Shown here: one piece after another, positions 8,156-14,365 of the stretch
Layout: each line of letters opens with the position of its first letter
Numbering within the stretch: position 1 is the first letter of the stretch
Program-made: the position numbers and the translations under genes
Assembly: GCA_002176905.1 (NCBI GenBank)
Contig: MSYE01000133.1
Coordinates: 1-22,217, forward strand
DNA from: a bacterium F11
GTDB lineage: Bacteria > Elusimicrobiota > Elusimicrobia > F11
DNA length: 22,217 nt
Reading direction: 5' to 3'
The notes under the pieces: model-generated
Told to the model about the DNA's origin: nothing
Database searches by the model: none
What the model saw: the letters and a program-made list of their open reading frames with translations, nothing else

Positions 8156-9904
8156 CTAGTCTTTTATTATTCTCGGGGTCACAAAGACCAAGAGTTCATT
8201 CCGAATTTTCCGATCCGTTTGGTTTCGGAAAAACATTCCGATAATAGGAATATCTCCGAGAATGGGAACTTTGTTTTCCCCGGTCGTATCGGTGTCATCA
8301 ATAAGACCACCAATGACTAGGGTTTCCCCATCTTTAATAATAACCGTGGTTTGAGCGCTTCGAGTTCGAATGATGGGACCAGCGTCTGTGCTCTCCTGTG
8401 TTGGGAAACTGGATTCCGGTTTGATAACAAGGGTTATCCTTTCATCAGCATTAATTGTCGGGGTTACATCAAGAATGATACCCGCACTGACATTCGTGAA
8501 GGATTCCGCGACGGCGCCTGAGGCGGAAACCGTGGCCGTTCGGAAGGGGATATCCTGAACAGCTTCAATTCTTGCTTTTTCACCGTTTATGGTCACCACT
8601 TTTGGAGAGGACAAAACCCGTGCTTTACTGGTGGTCACCAGGGATGCCAATGTGGCGGCAAATAAATCATCCTTCTTCATAAATCCAAAAGTTATAGCTG
8701 CTGATGCTGGTCCAGGTAGATTTATTCCTGTCCCAGGGCCACCTGGTCCAAAAGGACCCGTTTCTTCAGGAAACCCAGTGACCCCTTCCCAAGCAATTCG
8801 ACCCTCCTGGCCTCGACCCCCGATATAGCTAAATTCATCGAGAGAGCCATCCGAATTTAAATCTTCATTAATTCCTGAATATTCCCATTGGATGCCTATA
8901 TCAAACCCATTATTTAGATTGATTTCGACAATTCTTGACTCAATTAGAACCTGTTTTGGTTTTTCATCCAATTTTGAAATCAACCGTTCTGATTGAGATA
9001 ATCCCTCTTGAGAATCGGTAATAACAAGACTATTGGTTTCTTTTACGACTGTGATGGTTCCCTTCCTTCCAGAGGTTGACATAACAGCCTGCAGATGCTT
9101 TTTCATGGCATCGGCTTTAAGATAATTTACAGGGATAATCTTTGTATATGTAATTGCCTTTGTTTTGTCTGCCTGTAAATTATTGGGAGTGGTAATTCTT
9201 AAAATATTCCCTCCCAATTGCGTGGCCACCAATCCTTTTAGGTTCAAAATCGTTTTGAAGGCTTCAGAAAATGGTACTTTTTTGAGATGAATTGAGATCG
9301 CCCCAGAGACTTCAGGGCCAAATATCATATTGATATTGCTCGTTTCTGACATCAATCGAATCACATCTCGAATGTCGGCTCCCTCAAAATCAAGACTCAC
9401 GACTTCCTTGGGTAGTGAATCAAGTAAATCCCTCTTGCGAGCAGCACGTAAACTTTTTTTCTTATTTGCCTTCTTTGCAGCGTCTCGATTCTGTGCCATT
9501 TCATTCTTCTTAAGTTGAAGAACAACTTGTGACTCTGATGTGGAGGCATTGTAATCCACCGGCCCTTTGAGGTCCAAAACAACCCGGGCAATAAGGGGAT
9601 TTTCCTTGAACTGATATCCGCGAATGCGCTTAACCAGTTGGGTATTAATCTTTCTGCGTGAGAACCCTGTTTGATAAACCGTCCCAGGTATTTCTATAAC
9701 CAACCTCCAGGGAGAGGAAAGTGAAAAGACATCATAGGGCATAAGTTGATTGAGATCCAGAATGACCGAGTTTCCATCAACCCGGACATCGGAGAGGACC
9801 GGAAGGCCTCCGCCTTCTGATCCTTCTTGAGCCCACGCCAGCGGTTGAATGAATAGCTGGCCCAAATAAAATGTTGTAACGAATATTCTTAAAATGCGGT
9901 TCAT
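8156..9904 (-). CDS. pilQ: Type IV pilus outer-membrane secretin PilQ
   Basis: Forms the multimeric outer-membrane channel through which the pilus leaves the cell. The 582 residues show a signal peptide ending near AWAQ (about 25), one AMIN domain (33-130) for peptidoglycan contact, an STN domain (166-240, LDFEGADIRDVIRLM), a secretin N1 domain (250-320) and the secretin barrel from about 390. The barrel includes ITLVIKPE, the VIKDGETLVIGGLI segment, VPILGDIPIIGMFF, and ends with ELLVFVTPRII. One AMIN domain makes it shorter than many proteobacterial PilQ proteins. Between the N1 and barrel regions is a Gly/Pro-rich insert and a DLNSDGSLD loop at 348-356. The start codon overlaps the pilP stop as TAATG. 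Assignment is certain given its place after pilMNOP. Confidence 0.96.
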   Translation of the reverse strand: MNRILRIFVTTFYLGQLFIQPLAWAQEGSEGGGLPVLSDVRVDGNSVILDLNQLMPYDVFSLSSPWRLVIEIPGTVYQTGFSRRKINTQLVKRIRGYQFKENPLIARVVLDLKGPVDYNASTSESQVVLQLKKNEMAQNRDAAKKANKKKSLRAARKRDLLDSLPKEVVSLDFEGADIRDVIRLMSETSNINMIFGPEVSGAISIHLKKVPFSEAFKTILNLKGLVATQLGGNILRITTPNNLQADKTKAITYTKIIPVNYLKADAMKKHLQAVMSTSGRKGTITVVKETNSLVITDSQEGLSQSERLISKLDEKPKQVLIESRIVEINLNNGFDIGIQWEYSGINEDLNSDGSLDEFSYIGGRGQEGRIAWEGVTGFPEETGPFGPGGPGTGINLPGPASAAITFGFMKKDDLFAATLASLVTTSKARVLSSPKVVTINGEKARIEAVQDIPFRTATVSASGAVAESFTNVSAGIILDVTPTINADERITLVIKPESSFPTQESTDAGPIIRTRSAQTTVIIKDGETLVIGGLIDDTDTTGENKVPILGDIPIIGMFFRNQTDRKIRNELLVFVTPRIIKD

Positions 9905-10416
9905 TAGGATTTCCCCTCCTCATCCTCTTCTGTTTCTCGAATTTTTAATTCAAATACGTCGTCTTCTTCACCTGATATGACTACCTTTTGTGGAAAAATT
10001 TTGGCTTTGTATCCTTCTAATCTCTTTCCCATAACATCAATAATGCGGCTACCGTTAATAAAATAACTCCCCGATCCTGACACTTGAAGTACAGCCGAGC
10101 GAAGGCGTGAGCTATAAATAATCCCTTTTACTTTAGCTTGATCTGGATTAAAAATTGCTTCAGGAGAATAAGCTGAGGCTTGCCCGACCTCAAGAAAGGG
10201 ATCCTTGAATCGATCTCCTGAATATACATATACTGGTTTTTCTTCCTCATCTTCCTTTGGGGCGATTGCCGGTGTTTTCGATTGGGTTCTAGTCATTTGG
10301 GATTGAGATGGCATCGGTGTCCTCGATTGATCTTTTTTCCCACATGACACAAACAATATCCCAACCATTAGGAACAAAAATATTTTTAGATATGTGTTAT
10401 TAACCTTTATAAGCAT
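9904..10416 (-). CDS. pilP: Type IV pilus inner-membrane lipoprotein PilP
   Basis: Lipoprotein linking the PilMNO alignment complex to the secretin PilQ in the periplasm. The 170 residues begin with a lipoprotein signal and lipobox (LFVSC, cysteine near residue 25). A charged, Ser/Thr/Pro-rich unstructured stretch follows, then the PilP hallmark RFKDPF (about 70-75) and a small beta domain to about residue 150. An acidic tail (EETEEDEE) closes the protein. Its start overlaps the 3' end of pilO by 17 bases and its stop overlaps the pilQ start, so translation is likely coupled. Sequence similarity in this family is low, so the call rests on the lipobox, the DPF motif and gene order. Confidence 0.92.
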   Translation of the reverse strand: MLIKVNNTYLKIFLFLMVGILFVSCGKKDQSRTPMPSQSQMTRTQSKTPAIAPKEDEEEKPVYVYSGDRFKDPFLEVGQASAYSPEAIFNPDQAKVKGIIYSSRLRSAVLQVSGSGSYFINGSRIIDVMGKRLEGYKAKIFPQKVVISGEEDDVFELKIRETEEDEEGKS

Positions 10417-10960
10417 AAGTCTCTATATTTAATTTGATAGACAAAAGCTGCCCACCATCTATGGCGATTCCTCCCCCTTTGGGAGATAAAGTTATATTTG
10501 AAGCTTTAAAAATTCTTTCTTGTTGTCCAAGTGATGCAAGAAAACGAGCTAGGCCATGTATCGATCCTTCAAAGCTAATGTTGAAGGGAATGATCTCGAA
10601 ATATTGTTGGCCGGCTGGTTTGCCCGGGTTAACATTGGAAAATTCCAGATTTTCACGAATTGCCTCGGTGGTCAAGGTTCGGATAATATTTGGCAGGTCT
10701 TTGTCTCTTGGTAATTGCTTCTCGAGAGAGCTTAACTCTGTTTGTAATTTTTCAAGCTCGTTGCGTAAGGCAGGTAGTCTTCGTGACTGCATCTCAGCTT
10801 GCTCAATTTTTTTGACCAATCCTGCGAGCTTTTGTTCCCTGGTATTGATCGTCTCTCGTGTTGGTTTAAGCAATTTCGCCCAATAAAAATATATACCGCC
10901 AATGATACAGACAACAATAACCAGCATGACTTGTTGTTCTTTTGTTAAATTTTTACCCAT
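10400..10960 (-). CDS. pilO: Type IV pilus alignment protein PilO
   Basis: Bitopic inner-membrane protein that forms heterodimers with PilN and binds PilP. The 186 residues contain a short cytoplasmic start (MGKNLTKEQQ), one membrane span (about 11-29), a periplasmic coiled coil (about 35-85, rich in E, K, L and Q) and a ferredoxin-like domain in the C-terminal half, with typical PilO text IIPFNISFEGSIHGLARFLASL. ATG 10960 shares one base with the pilN stop (TAATG). Length matches the family norm of about 190-210. Position between pilN and pilP settles the call. Confidence 0.95.
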   Translation of the reverse strand: MGKNLTKEQQVMLVIVVCIIGGIYFYWAKLLKPTRETINTREQKLAGLVKKIEQAEMQSRRLPALRNELEKLQTELSSLEKQLPRDKDLPNIIRTLTTEAIRENLEFSNVNPGKPAGQQYFEIIPFNISFEGSIHGLARFLASLGQQERIFKASNITLSPKGGGIAIDGGQLLSIKLNIETYAYKG

Positions 10961-11541
10961 TAGTACACATTCTCCAGAGGCAATGCACCTTGATGACGAT
11001 AATTACAGGAAATATTGAAATTCAAAGTGGCTGATCCCTCTTCTCTCCTGGAATAGTTGATGCCACCCAAATCTATATTGGAAAAATGTTTTGATTCTTC
11101 GAGGTTGGTTAGCCATGTCGCAAGCGCAAAATTGGACAGTGCTTTGGTTCGCATATCCAACGTTATCTGGCTTCCCTTTTCTTTCAAATTAATTGAGTTA
11201 ACCCACACATCTGAAGGGATAATAGGTAACAGGTCCTCAAAAAGAACAGGATAAGTAAGACGACTGCGGTTTAAATTTTTAATGACATCCCTTTTGGCCA
11301 AAAGTTGCCTTTTGCTTTTCTGAATGGTCTCGATTTGGGCATTAATCGCTTTAAATTTGTTCAAATCAGCTTGTGCCTCTGAAATATCTTTCTGAAGAGA
11401 AGCAGCTTTTTGTTTTTGTATTCCCAAAAAACCAAACAAGACGATAAATAGAATAGCACCAATTGAACCAAATATTATTTGTTGTTCTTTTTTGGCTTGT
11501 GCTGCTGCGTACTCTGGTGGAAGAAGGTTTATCCTTATCAT
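10960..11541 (-). CDS. pilN: Type IV pilus alignment protein PilN
   Basis: Bitopic inner-membrane partner of PilO, anchored to the cytoplasmic PilM. The 193 residues start with MIRINLLPPE, which contains the conserved INLLP peptide that docks in a groove on PilM. A membrane span (about 22-41) and a coiled coil (about 43-80) follow, then a ferredoxin-like periplasmic domain with VWVNSINLKEKGSQITLDMRT. ATG 11541 overlaps the pilM stop codon as ATGA, and the pilO start overlaps its stop. Everything expected of PilN is present. Confidence 0.96.
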   Translation of the reverse strand: MIRINLLPPEYAAAQAKKEQQIIFGSIGAILFIVLFGFLGIQKQKAASLQKDISEAQADLNKFKAINAQIETIQKSKRQLLAKRDVIKNLNRSRLTYPVLFEDLLPIIPSDVWVNSINLKEKGSQITLDMRTKALSNFALATWLTNLEESKHFSNIDLGGINYSRREEGSATLNFNISCNYRHQGALPLENVY

Positions 11542-12662
11542 GTATCTCCCTCCCTCCGGTTGGCCAACCCCATTGCAACGGCAAAGGATGGCCTCAAGGA
11601 TGGCTCGGGTAAATTATCTCCACTTAATCCCTCAAACGGATCAAAAACCTCAACATTCATATTCAGCTCTTGTGAAAAGTATCGGCTTATTCCATTAATA
11701 TTAGCAGATCCACCGCAAAGAAGAATTCGATTTACTTGTCTATCGGGGTTTTGAGCCAAATAGAAATCTAGTGATCGTTGAATTTCTGCGACAAGATCTT
11801 TTAGGACCGTGACAATGGTATTTGAAATCTGAAGCGCATCTTGATCATCTTGAGCCAATGTGGCTTCTTTCTCATCAGGCGTAACCAAAATTTGACCTTT
11901 CCTTTTAAGCTTCTCGGCTTCATCGAATGAACAATCGAATATTCGTTGTAAGGATTTGTTGATGCTGTTTCCTGCTATGAATACATCGCGCACGACCCGC
12001 GAAACACCATTTTCCGTTATAATCATAGTTGTTACATTTGCGCCAATATTTATTAATAAAGCCACTTCGGCTTCTTCAGCAGCGTGATGAGTCAGGTCAT
12101 AGGCTCCTTCCAATGTAAAGGCGTCAACATCTATAACCACAGGCCTAAGCTTAGCTTGTGTGAGAACCCCAAGGCGTTGGTCGATTAGATCTTTCTTTGC
12201 CGCAACCAAGACAGTCTCCATTTTTGGTTGGCCATCTTCTACAAGGTCACCCAAAATATGAAAACTGAGGTTAACCTCAGGAATCGCAAAGGGAATATAA
12301 GGCTCTGCTTCAAATTGAATGGTCTTTTTTAACTCATCAGCTGTCAGTTTTGGCAACTTTACATATCGGACAATAACGGAGTTACCACTTACTGAGATAG
12401 AAGCCGTTTTGGGGAGTTTCTTCTCTTGTGCAACAAATTCCATTACCACCTGAGATATGGCATTAAGCCGATCCTCTGGTGAGGTGTCGCTAGATGCCAG
12501 GTTAACGTCTAACTCTCGATAGGCCCAACGAACAATGTTTCTGCCCGATACCTGGACGATTTTTACTGAGGTTGACCCCATATCAATCCCCAGAACCTCC
12601 TTCGATCGGAGGATTTGAAGAGATGGCATCAACGATTTTAGTTTACTTAAGTCTGGTTTCAT
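11538..12662 (-). CDS. pilM: Type IV pilus cytoplasmic actin-like protein PilM
   Basis: Actin/FtsA-like ATP-binding protein that forms the cytoplasmic ring of the alignment complex and binds the PilN N-terminus. The 374 residues show phosphate-1 motif GIDMGSTSVKIVQ (25-37), conserved VRYVKLPKLTADELKKTI, FEAEPYIPF, a phosphate-2 region INIGANVTTMII, and the adenosine motif LLCGGSANINGI near 310. Start ATG 12662 is the first possible one, since the frame has a stop (TAA) six bases upstream. The AAGGA ahead of it is directly abutting rather than spaced, so initiation may be weak. It is the first gene of the pilMNOPQ run and has its own promoter and structured leader. Confidence 0.96.
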   Translation of the reverse strand: MKPDLSKLKSLMPSLQILRSKEVLGIDMGSTSVKIVQVSGRNIVRWAYRELDVNLASSDTSPEDRLNAISQVVMEFVAQEKKLPKTASISVSGNSVIVRYVKLPKLTADELKKTIQFEAEPYIPFAIPEVNLSFHILGDLVEDGQPKMETVLVAAKKDLIDQRLGVLTQAKLRPVVIDVDAFTLEGAYDLTHHAAEEAEVALLINIGANVTTMIITENGVSRVVRDVFIAGNSINKSLQRIFDCSFDEAEKLKRKGQILVTPDEKEATLAQDDQDALQISNTIVTVLKDLVAEIQRSLDFYLAQNPDRQVNRILLCGGSANINGISRYFSQELNMNVEVFDPFEGLSGDNLPEPSLRPSFAVAMGLANRREGDT

Positions 12663-12673
12663 TCCTTACTCAT

Positions 12674-12733
12674 AAAAAAAACGCCCAAGGATTTATGGCA
12701 AAATATTCCAACAATCCCATCACTCGGCGTTTT
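12674..12733 (-). terminator. Terminator-like hairpin in the pilM leader (possible attenuator)
   Basis: In the transcribed strand, AAAACGCC (12733-12726) can pair with GGCGTTTT (12685-12678). Inside it GGATT (12717-12713) can pair with AATCC (12693-12689), and TGG with CCA. The outer 3' arm runs straight into eight T residues (12681-12674), only 11 bases before the pilM ATG. This is the layout of an intrinsic terminator sitting in a 5' leader downstream of the promoter at 12767-12795. The stem is interrupted (8 unpaired bases on one side, 3 on the other), so its strength is uncertain. Confidence 0.5.
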
Positions 12734-12766
12734 ATCTCGATTTCCTGCATCAATTCTCTACTCTGA

Positions 12767-12795
12767 AGTCTATTTTCACTCTCTATCAATGTCAA
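12767..12795 (-). promoter_or_regulatory. Sigma-70-type promoter for pilMNOPQ
   Basis: On the minus strand, TTGACA (12795-12790) is followed after exactly 17 bases by TAGACT (12772-12767). Transcription should start near 12760, giving a leader of about 100 bases before the pilM ATG. The -35 box is a perfect match and the -10 box matches four of six positions. It lies 40 bases after the pilD stop in the largest non-coding gap of the window. Confidence 0.7.
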
Positions 12796-12834
12796 GGGGA
12801 TTTCAATAATTTTTTCGAACACAAATTTCACAGC

Positions 12835-13650
12835 TTAAATTTTAAGAAATAAATCAAGGCTCTTGGGAAAAAACCACTTCACAATTATCGAGATAAATGC
12901 TCCCAAATTTATAAAGGGACCGAAAGGAATATACTGATTTCTTTTTAGTGATCCGATTAACAAGCCTCCGATAGAAACCATTCCACCAAAGACAGACGCC
13001 AGCATTAATGTTAACAGAATGGCCTTCCATCCGAGAATAGTACCAATACCGGCTGCAAGCTTTATGTCCCCTCCTCCCATCGCTTCTTTTTTGAAAATTA
13101 ACTTACCCAAGAAAGCCAATGAAAACAGAAGTCCCCCGCCTGTAACCAAACCTAGAATAGATTCTCCAACCCGGGGCATTGATCCATCAGCAGATAATAA
13201 TGGGTTCAAAGGAGATGCAATGAGGCCAACAATCACAAGAAAATAGGAGGCCTCGTTTGGAATAATTCGCCAGTCAAAATCAGTAAAAGTGGTGACGATA
13301 AGTATAAATATAAAGCACCAAACAATGAGCAGGAACATCCAGCTGAGATTTTGGGTAGTCGGACGAATGGCGAAATAGGTCCCCAACCATAAAAGGCCCA
13401 TCACGAGTTCAACAAATGGATATCGAAAAGAGATAAGAGAAAGGCAATGACGACATCGTCGTTTTAGATTGAAATAGCTAACGACGGGAATATTATCATA
13501 CCACGATATTTTAATTTTACACCATGGGCAAAAGGATCGGGTGGGAGAAAGTATTGAGAGAGAGCGCGGCCATCGATAGACACAGACGTTGGCAAAACTT
13601 CCAAATTCTAACCCGATTAAAAAAACAAAAATGGAATCCAAAAAAATCAT
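12835..13650 (-). CDS. pilD: Prepilin peptidase/N-methyltransferase PilD
   Basis: Inner-membrane aspartic protease that cleaves prepilin leaders and N-methylates the new N-terminus. The 271-residue protein is polytopic. It has the N-terminal methylase region with GLEFGSFANVCVYRWP (13-28) and two zinc-type cysteine pairs (C41/C44 and C66/C69). The first catalytic aspartate lies in TFTDFDWRIIP (121-131) and the second in MGGGDIKLAA (GGGD at 192-195). Both halves are intact, so it should do both reactions. ATG 13650 has AGGA only two bases before it and lies 11 bases after the pilA terminator stem. Its likely substrate is encoded just upstream. Confidence 0.96.
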   Translation of the reverse strand: MIFLDSIFVFLIGLEFGSFANVCVYRWPRSLSILSPTRSFCPWCKIKISWYDNIPVVSYFNLKRRCRHCLSLISFRYPFVELVMGLLWLGTYFAIRPTTQNLSWMFLLIVWCFIFILIVTTFTDFDWRIIPNEASYFLVIVGLIASPLNPLLSADGSMPRVGESILGLVTGGGLLFSLAFLGKLIFKKEAMGGGDIKLAAGIGTILGWKAILLTLMLASVFGGMVSIGGLLIGSLKRNQYIPFGPFINLGAFISIIVKWFFPKSLDLFLKI

Positions 13651-13660
13651 TTCCTATAAG

Positions 13661-13696
13661 AAAAAGAGGCACCCCCATTACAGGAGTGCCTCTTTT
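13661..13696 (-). terminator. Intrinsic terminator after pilA
   Basis: An 11-bp perfect stem, AAAAGAGGCAC (13696-13686 in transcript sense) with GTGCCTCTTTT (13672-13662), with a 13-base loop and a run of T residues. It lies about 22 bases after the pilA stop codon and immediately before pilD. It should end most pilA transcripts and let a fraction read on into pilD. Confidence 0.88.
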
Positions 13697-13718
13697 CTGG
13701 TAATTCAAGAAGACTTGA

Positions 13719-14231
13719 TTAGTATGCGGTCCAGGCTGTTCCTTTTGAGTCGTTGTGAGTACAGTTGACTGCAACCTCACCAATGTTGGCTGTTCCTGTT
13801 GCAAAAACAAGAACTTCACCGGCTGATTCATTGGCAGTTAATGCGACTGGCTGCAATACGTACGAAGATGAGCTCAATAGAACGAACCCCGGTGTTTTAT
13901 GACCAGGATGACCCTGTGAAGGAACCCTCGGTAATACGTAGCGACCCAATGCACGGGTACCACCGACGGCGGGCATGTACTTATTCCCAATTGTCAACCC
14001 ATCAAACAGGTTGTTCGGGAAATCACCCTCTGTATCACTGTAATAGATACTGACAGCACTTCGAACAGCACCTAATGATCCTTTCACGGCAGACTCTTTT
14101 GATCGGGTTACGAGATCAGCGAACTTAGGAATGGCCACGGCGGCCAATATACCTATAATAGCGACAACGATCATAAGTTCGATGAGCGTAAACCCTTTTT
14201 TGGTTGAGAGTTTTTTAAGGCTCATTCGCAT
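13719..14231 (-). CDS. pilA: Type IV major pilin candidate PilA
   Basis: Structural subunit of the pilus fibre. The 170-residue prepilin has a 13-residue basic leader ending KKG, then [20 protein letters not shown], the class IVa pilin helix, with the conserved glutamate at mature position 5. The globular part has [11 protein letters not shown], common in short pilins and pseudopilins of deep-branching Gram-negatives. There is only one cysteine (C157), so the usual C-terminal disulfide loop is absent. A four-serine run (120-123) and three N-x-S/T sites (N134, N156, N160) are present. Two start codons are possible. ATG 14231 lies 3 bases after AAGGAG and ATG 14225 lies 9 bases after it, and the second may be the real one. 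It has its own promoter and terminator, which suits a highly expressed pilin. A minor pilin cannot be fully excluded. Confidence 0.93.
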   Translation of the reverse strand: MRMSLKKLSTKKGFTLIELMIVVAIIGILAAVAIPKFADLVTRSKESAVKGSLGAVRSAVSIYYSDTEGDFPNNLFDGLTIGNKYMPAVGGTRALGRYVLPRVPSQGHPGHKTPGFVLLSSSSYVLQPVALTANESAGEVLVFATGTANIGEVAVNCTHNDSKGTAWTAY

Positions 14232-14255
14232 TTTCTCCTTTATCTTATTTTTTAA

Positions 14256-14288
14256 TAAACCGAGTTATTAAACCGGTTTACTAGACAA
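14256..14288 (-). repeat. Inverted and direct repeats in the pilA leader
   Basis: In transcript sense TAAACCG can pair with a downstream CGGTTTA around an 11-base spacer, giving a 7-bp stem in the untranslated leader. The first arm is also part of the 10-base palindrome AAACCGGTTT (14270-14279). It sits between the expected RNA start and the ribosome site, so it could stabilise the mRNA or be a protein-binding site. Confidence 0.45.
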
Positions 14289-14292
14289 TGAT

Positions 14293-14321
14293 AGTTTATA
14301 GGCCTGTTGTAGCAATGTCAA
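14293..14321 (-). promoter_or_regulatory. Sigma-70-type promoter for pilA
   Basis: On the minus strand, TTGACA (14321-14316) and TAAACT (14298-14293) are separated by 17 bases. A second reading of the -10 box as TATAAA at 15 bases is less good. Expected RNA start is near 14286, giving a leader of about 55 bases before ATG 14231. Pilin genes in many bacteria use sigma-54, but the GG and GC spacing here does not fit that. Confidence 0.7.
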
Positions 14322-14347
14322 CCAATTTCTTGGGAAAAATAACGTAC

Positions 14348-14365
14348 AAATTTCTATGGAAATTT
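14348..14365 (-). other. Short AT-rich hairpin after the GT-C gene stop
   Basis: AAATTTC and GAAATTT form a 7-bp stem with a four-base loop, directly adjoining the stop codon at 14366. The stem is A/T-rich and the nearest T run is about eight bases further on, so it is at best a weak terminator separating the pilC transcript from pilA. Confidence 0.35.

Noticed and set aside
14309..14321. Sigma-54 promoter upstream of pilA (TTGG ... TTGCT)
   Set aside because: Only eight bases separate the GG and GC elements, where sigma-54 needs ten, while the same bases form a good sigma-70 -35 box.
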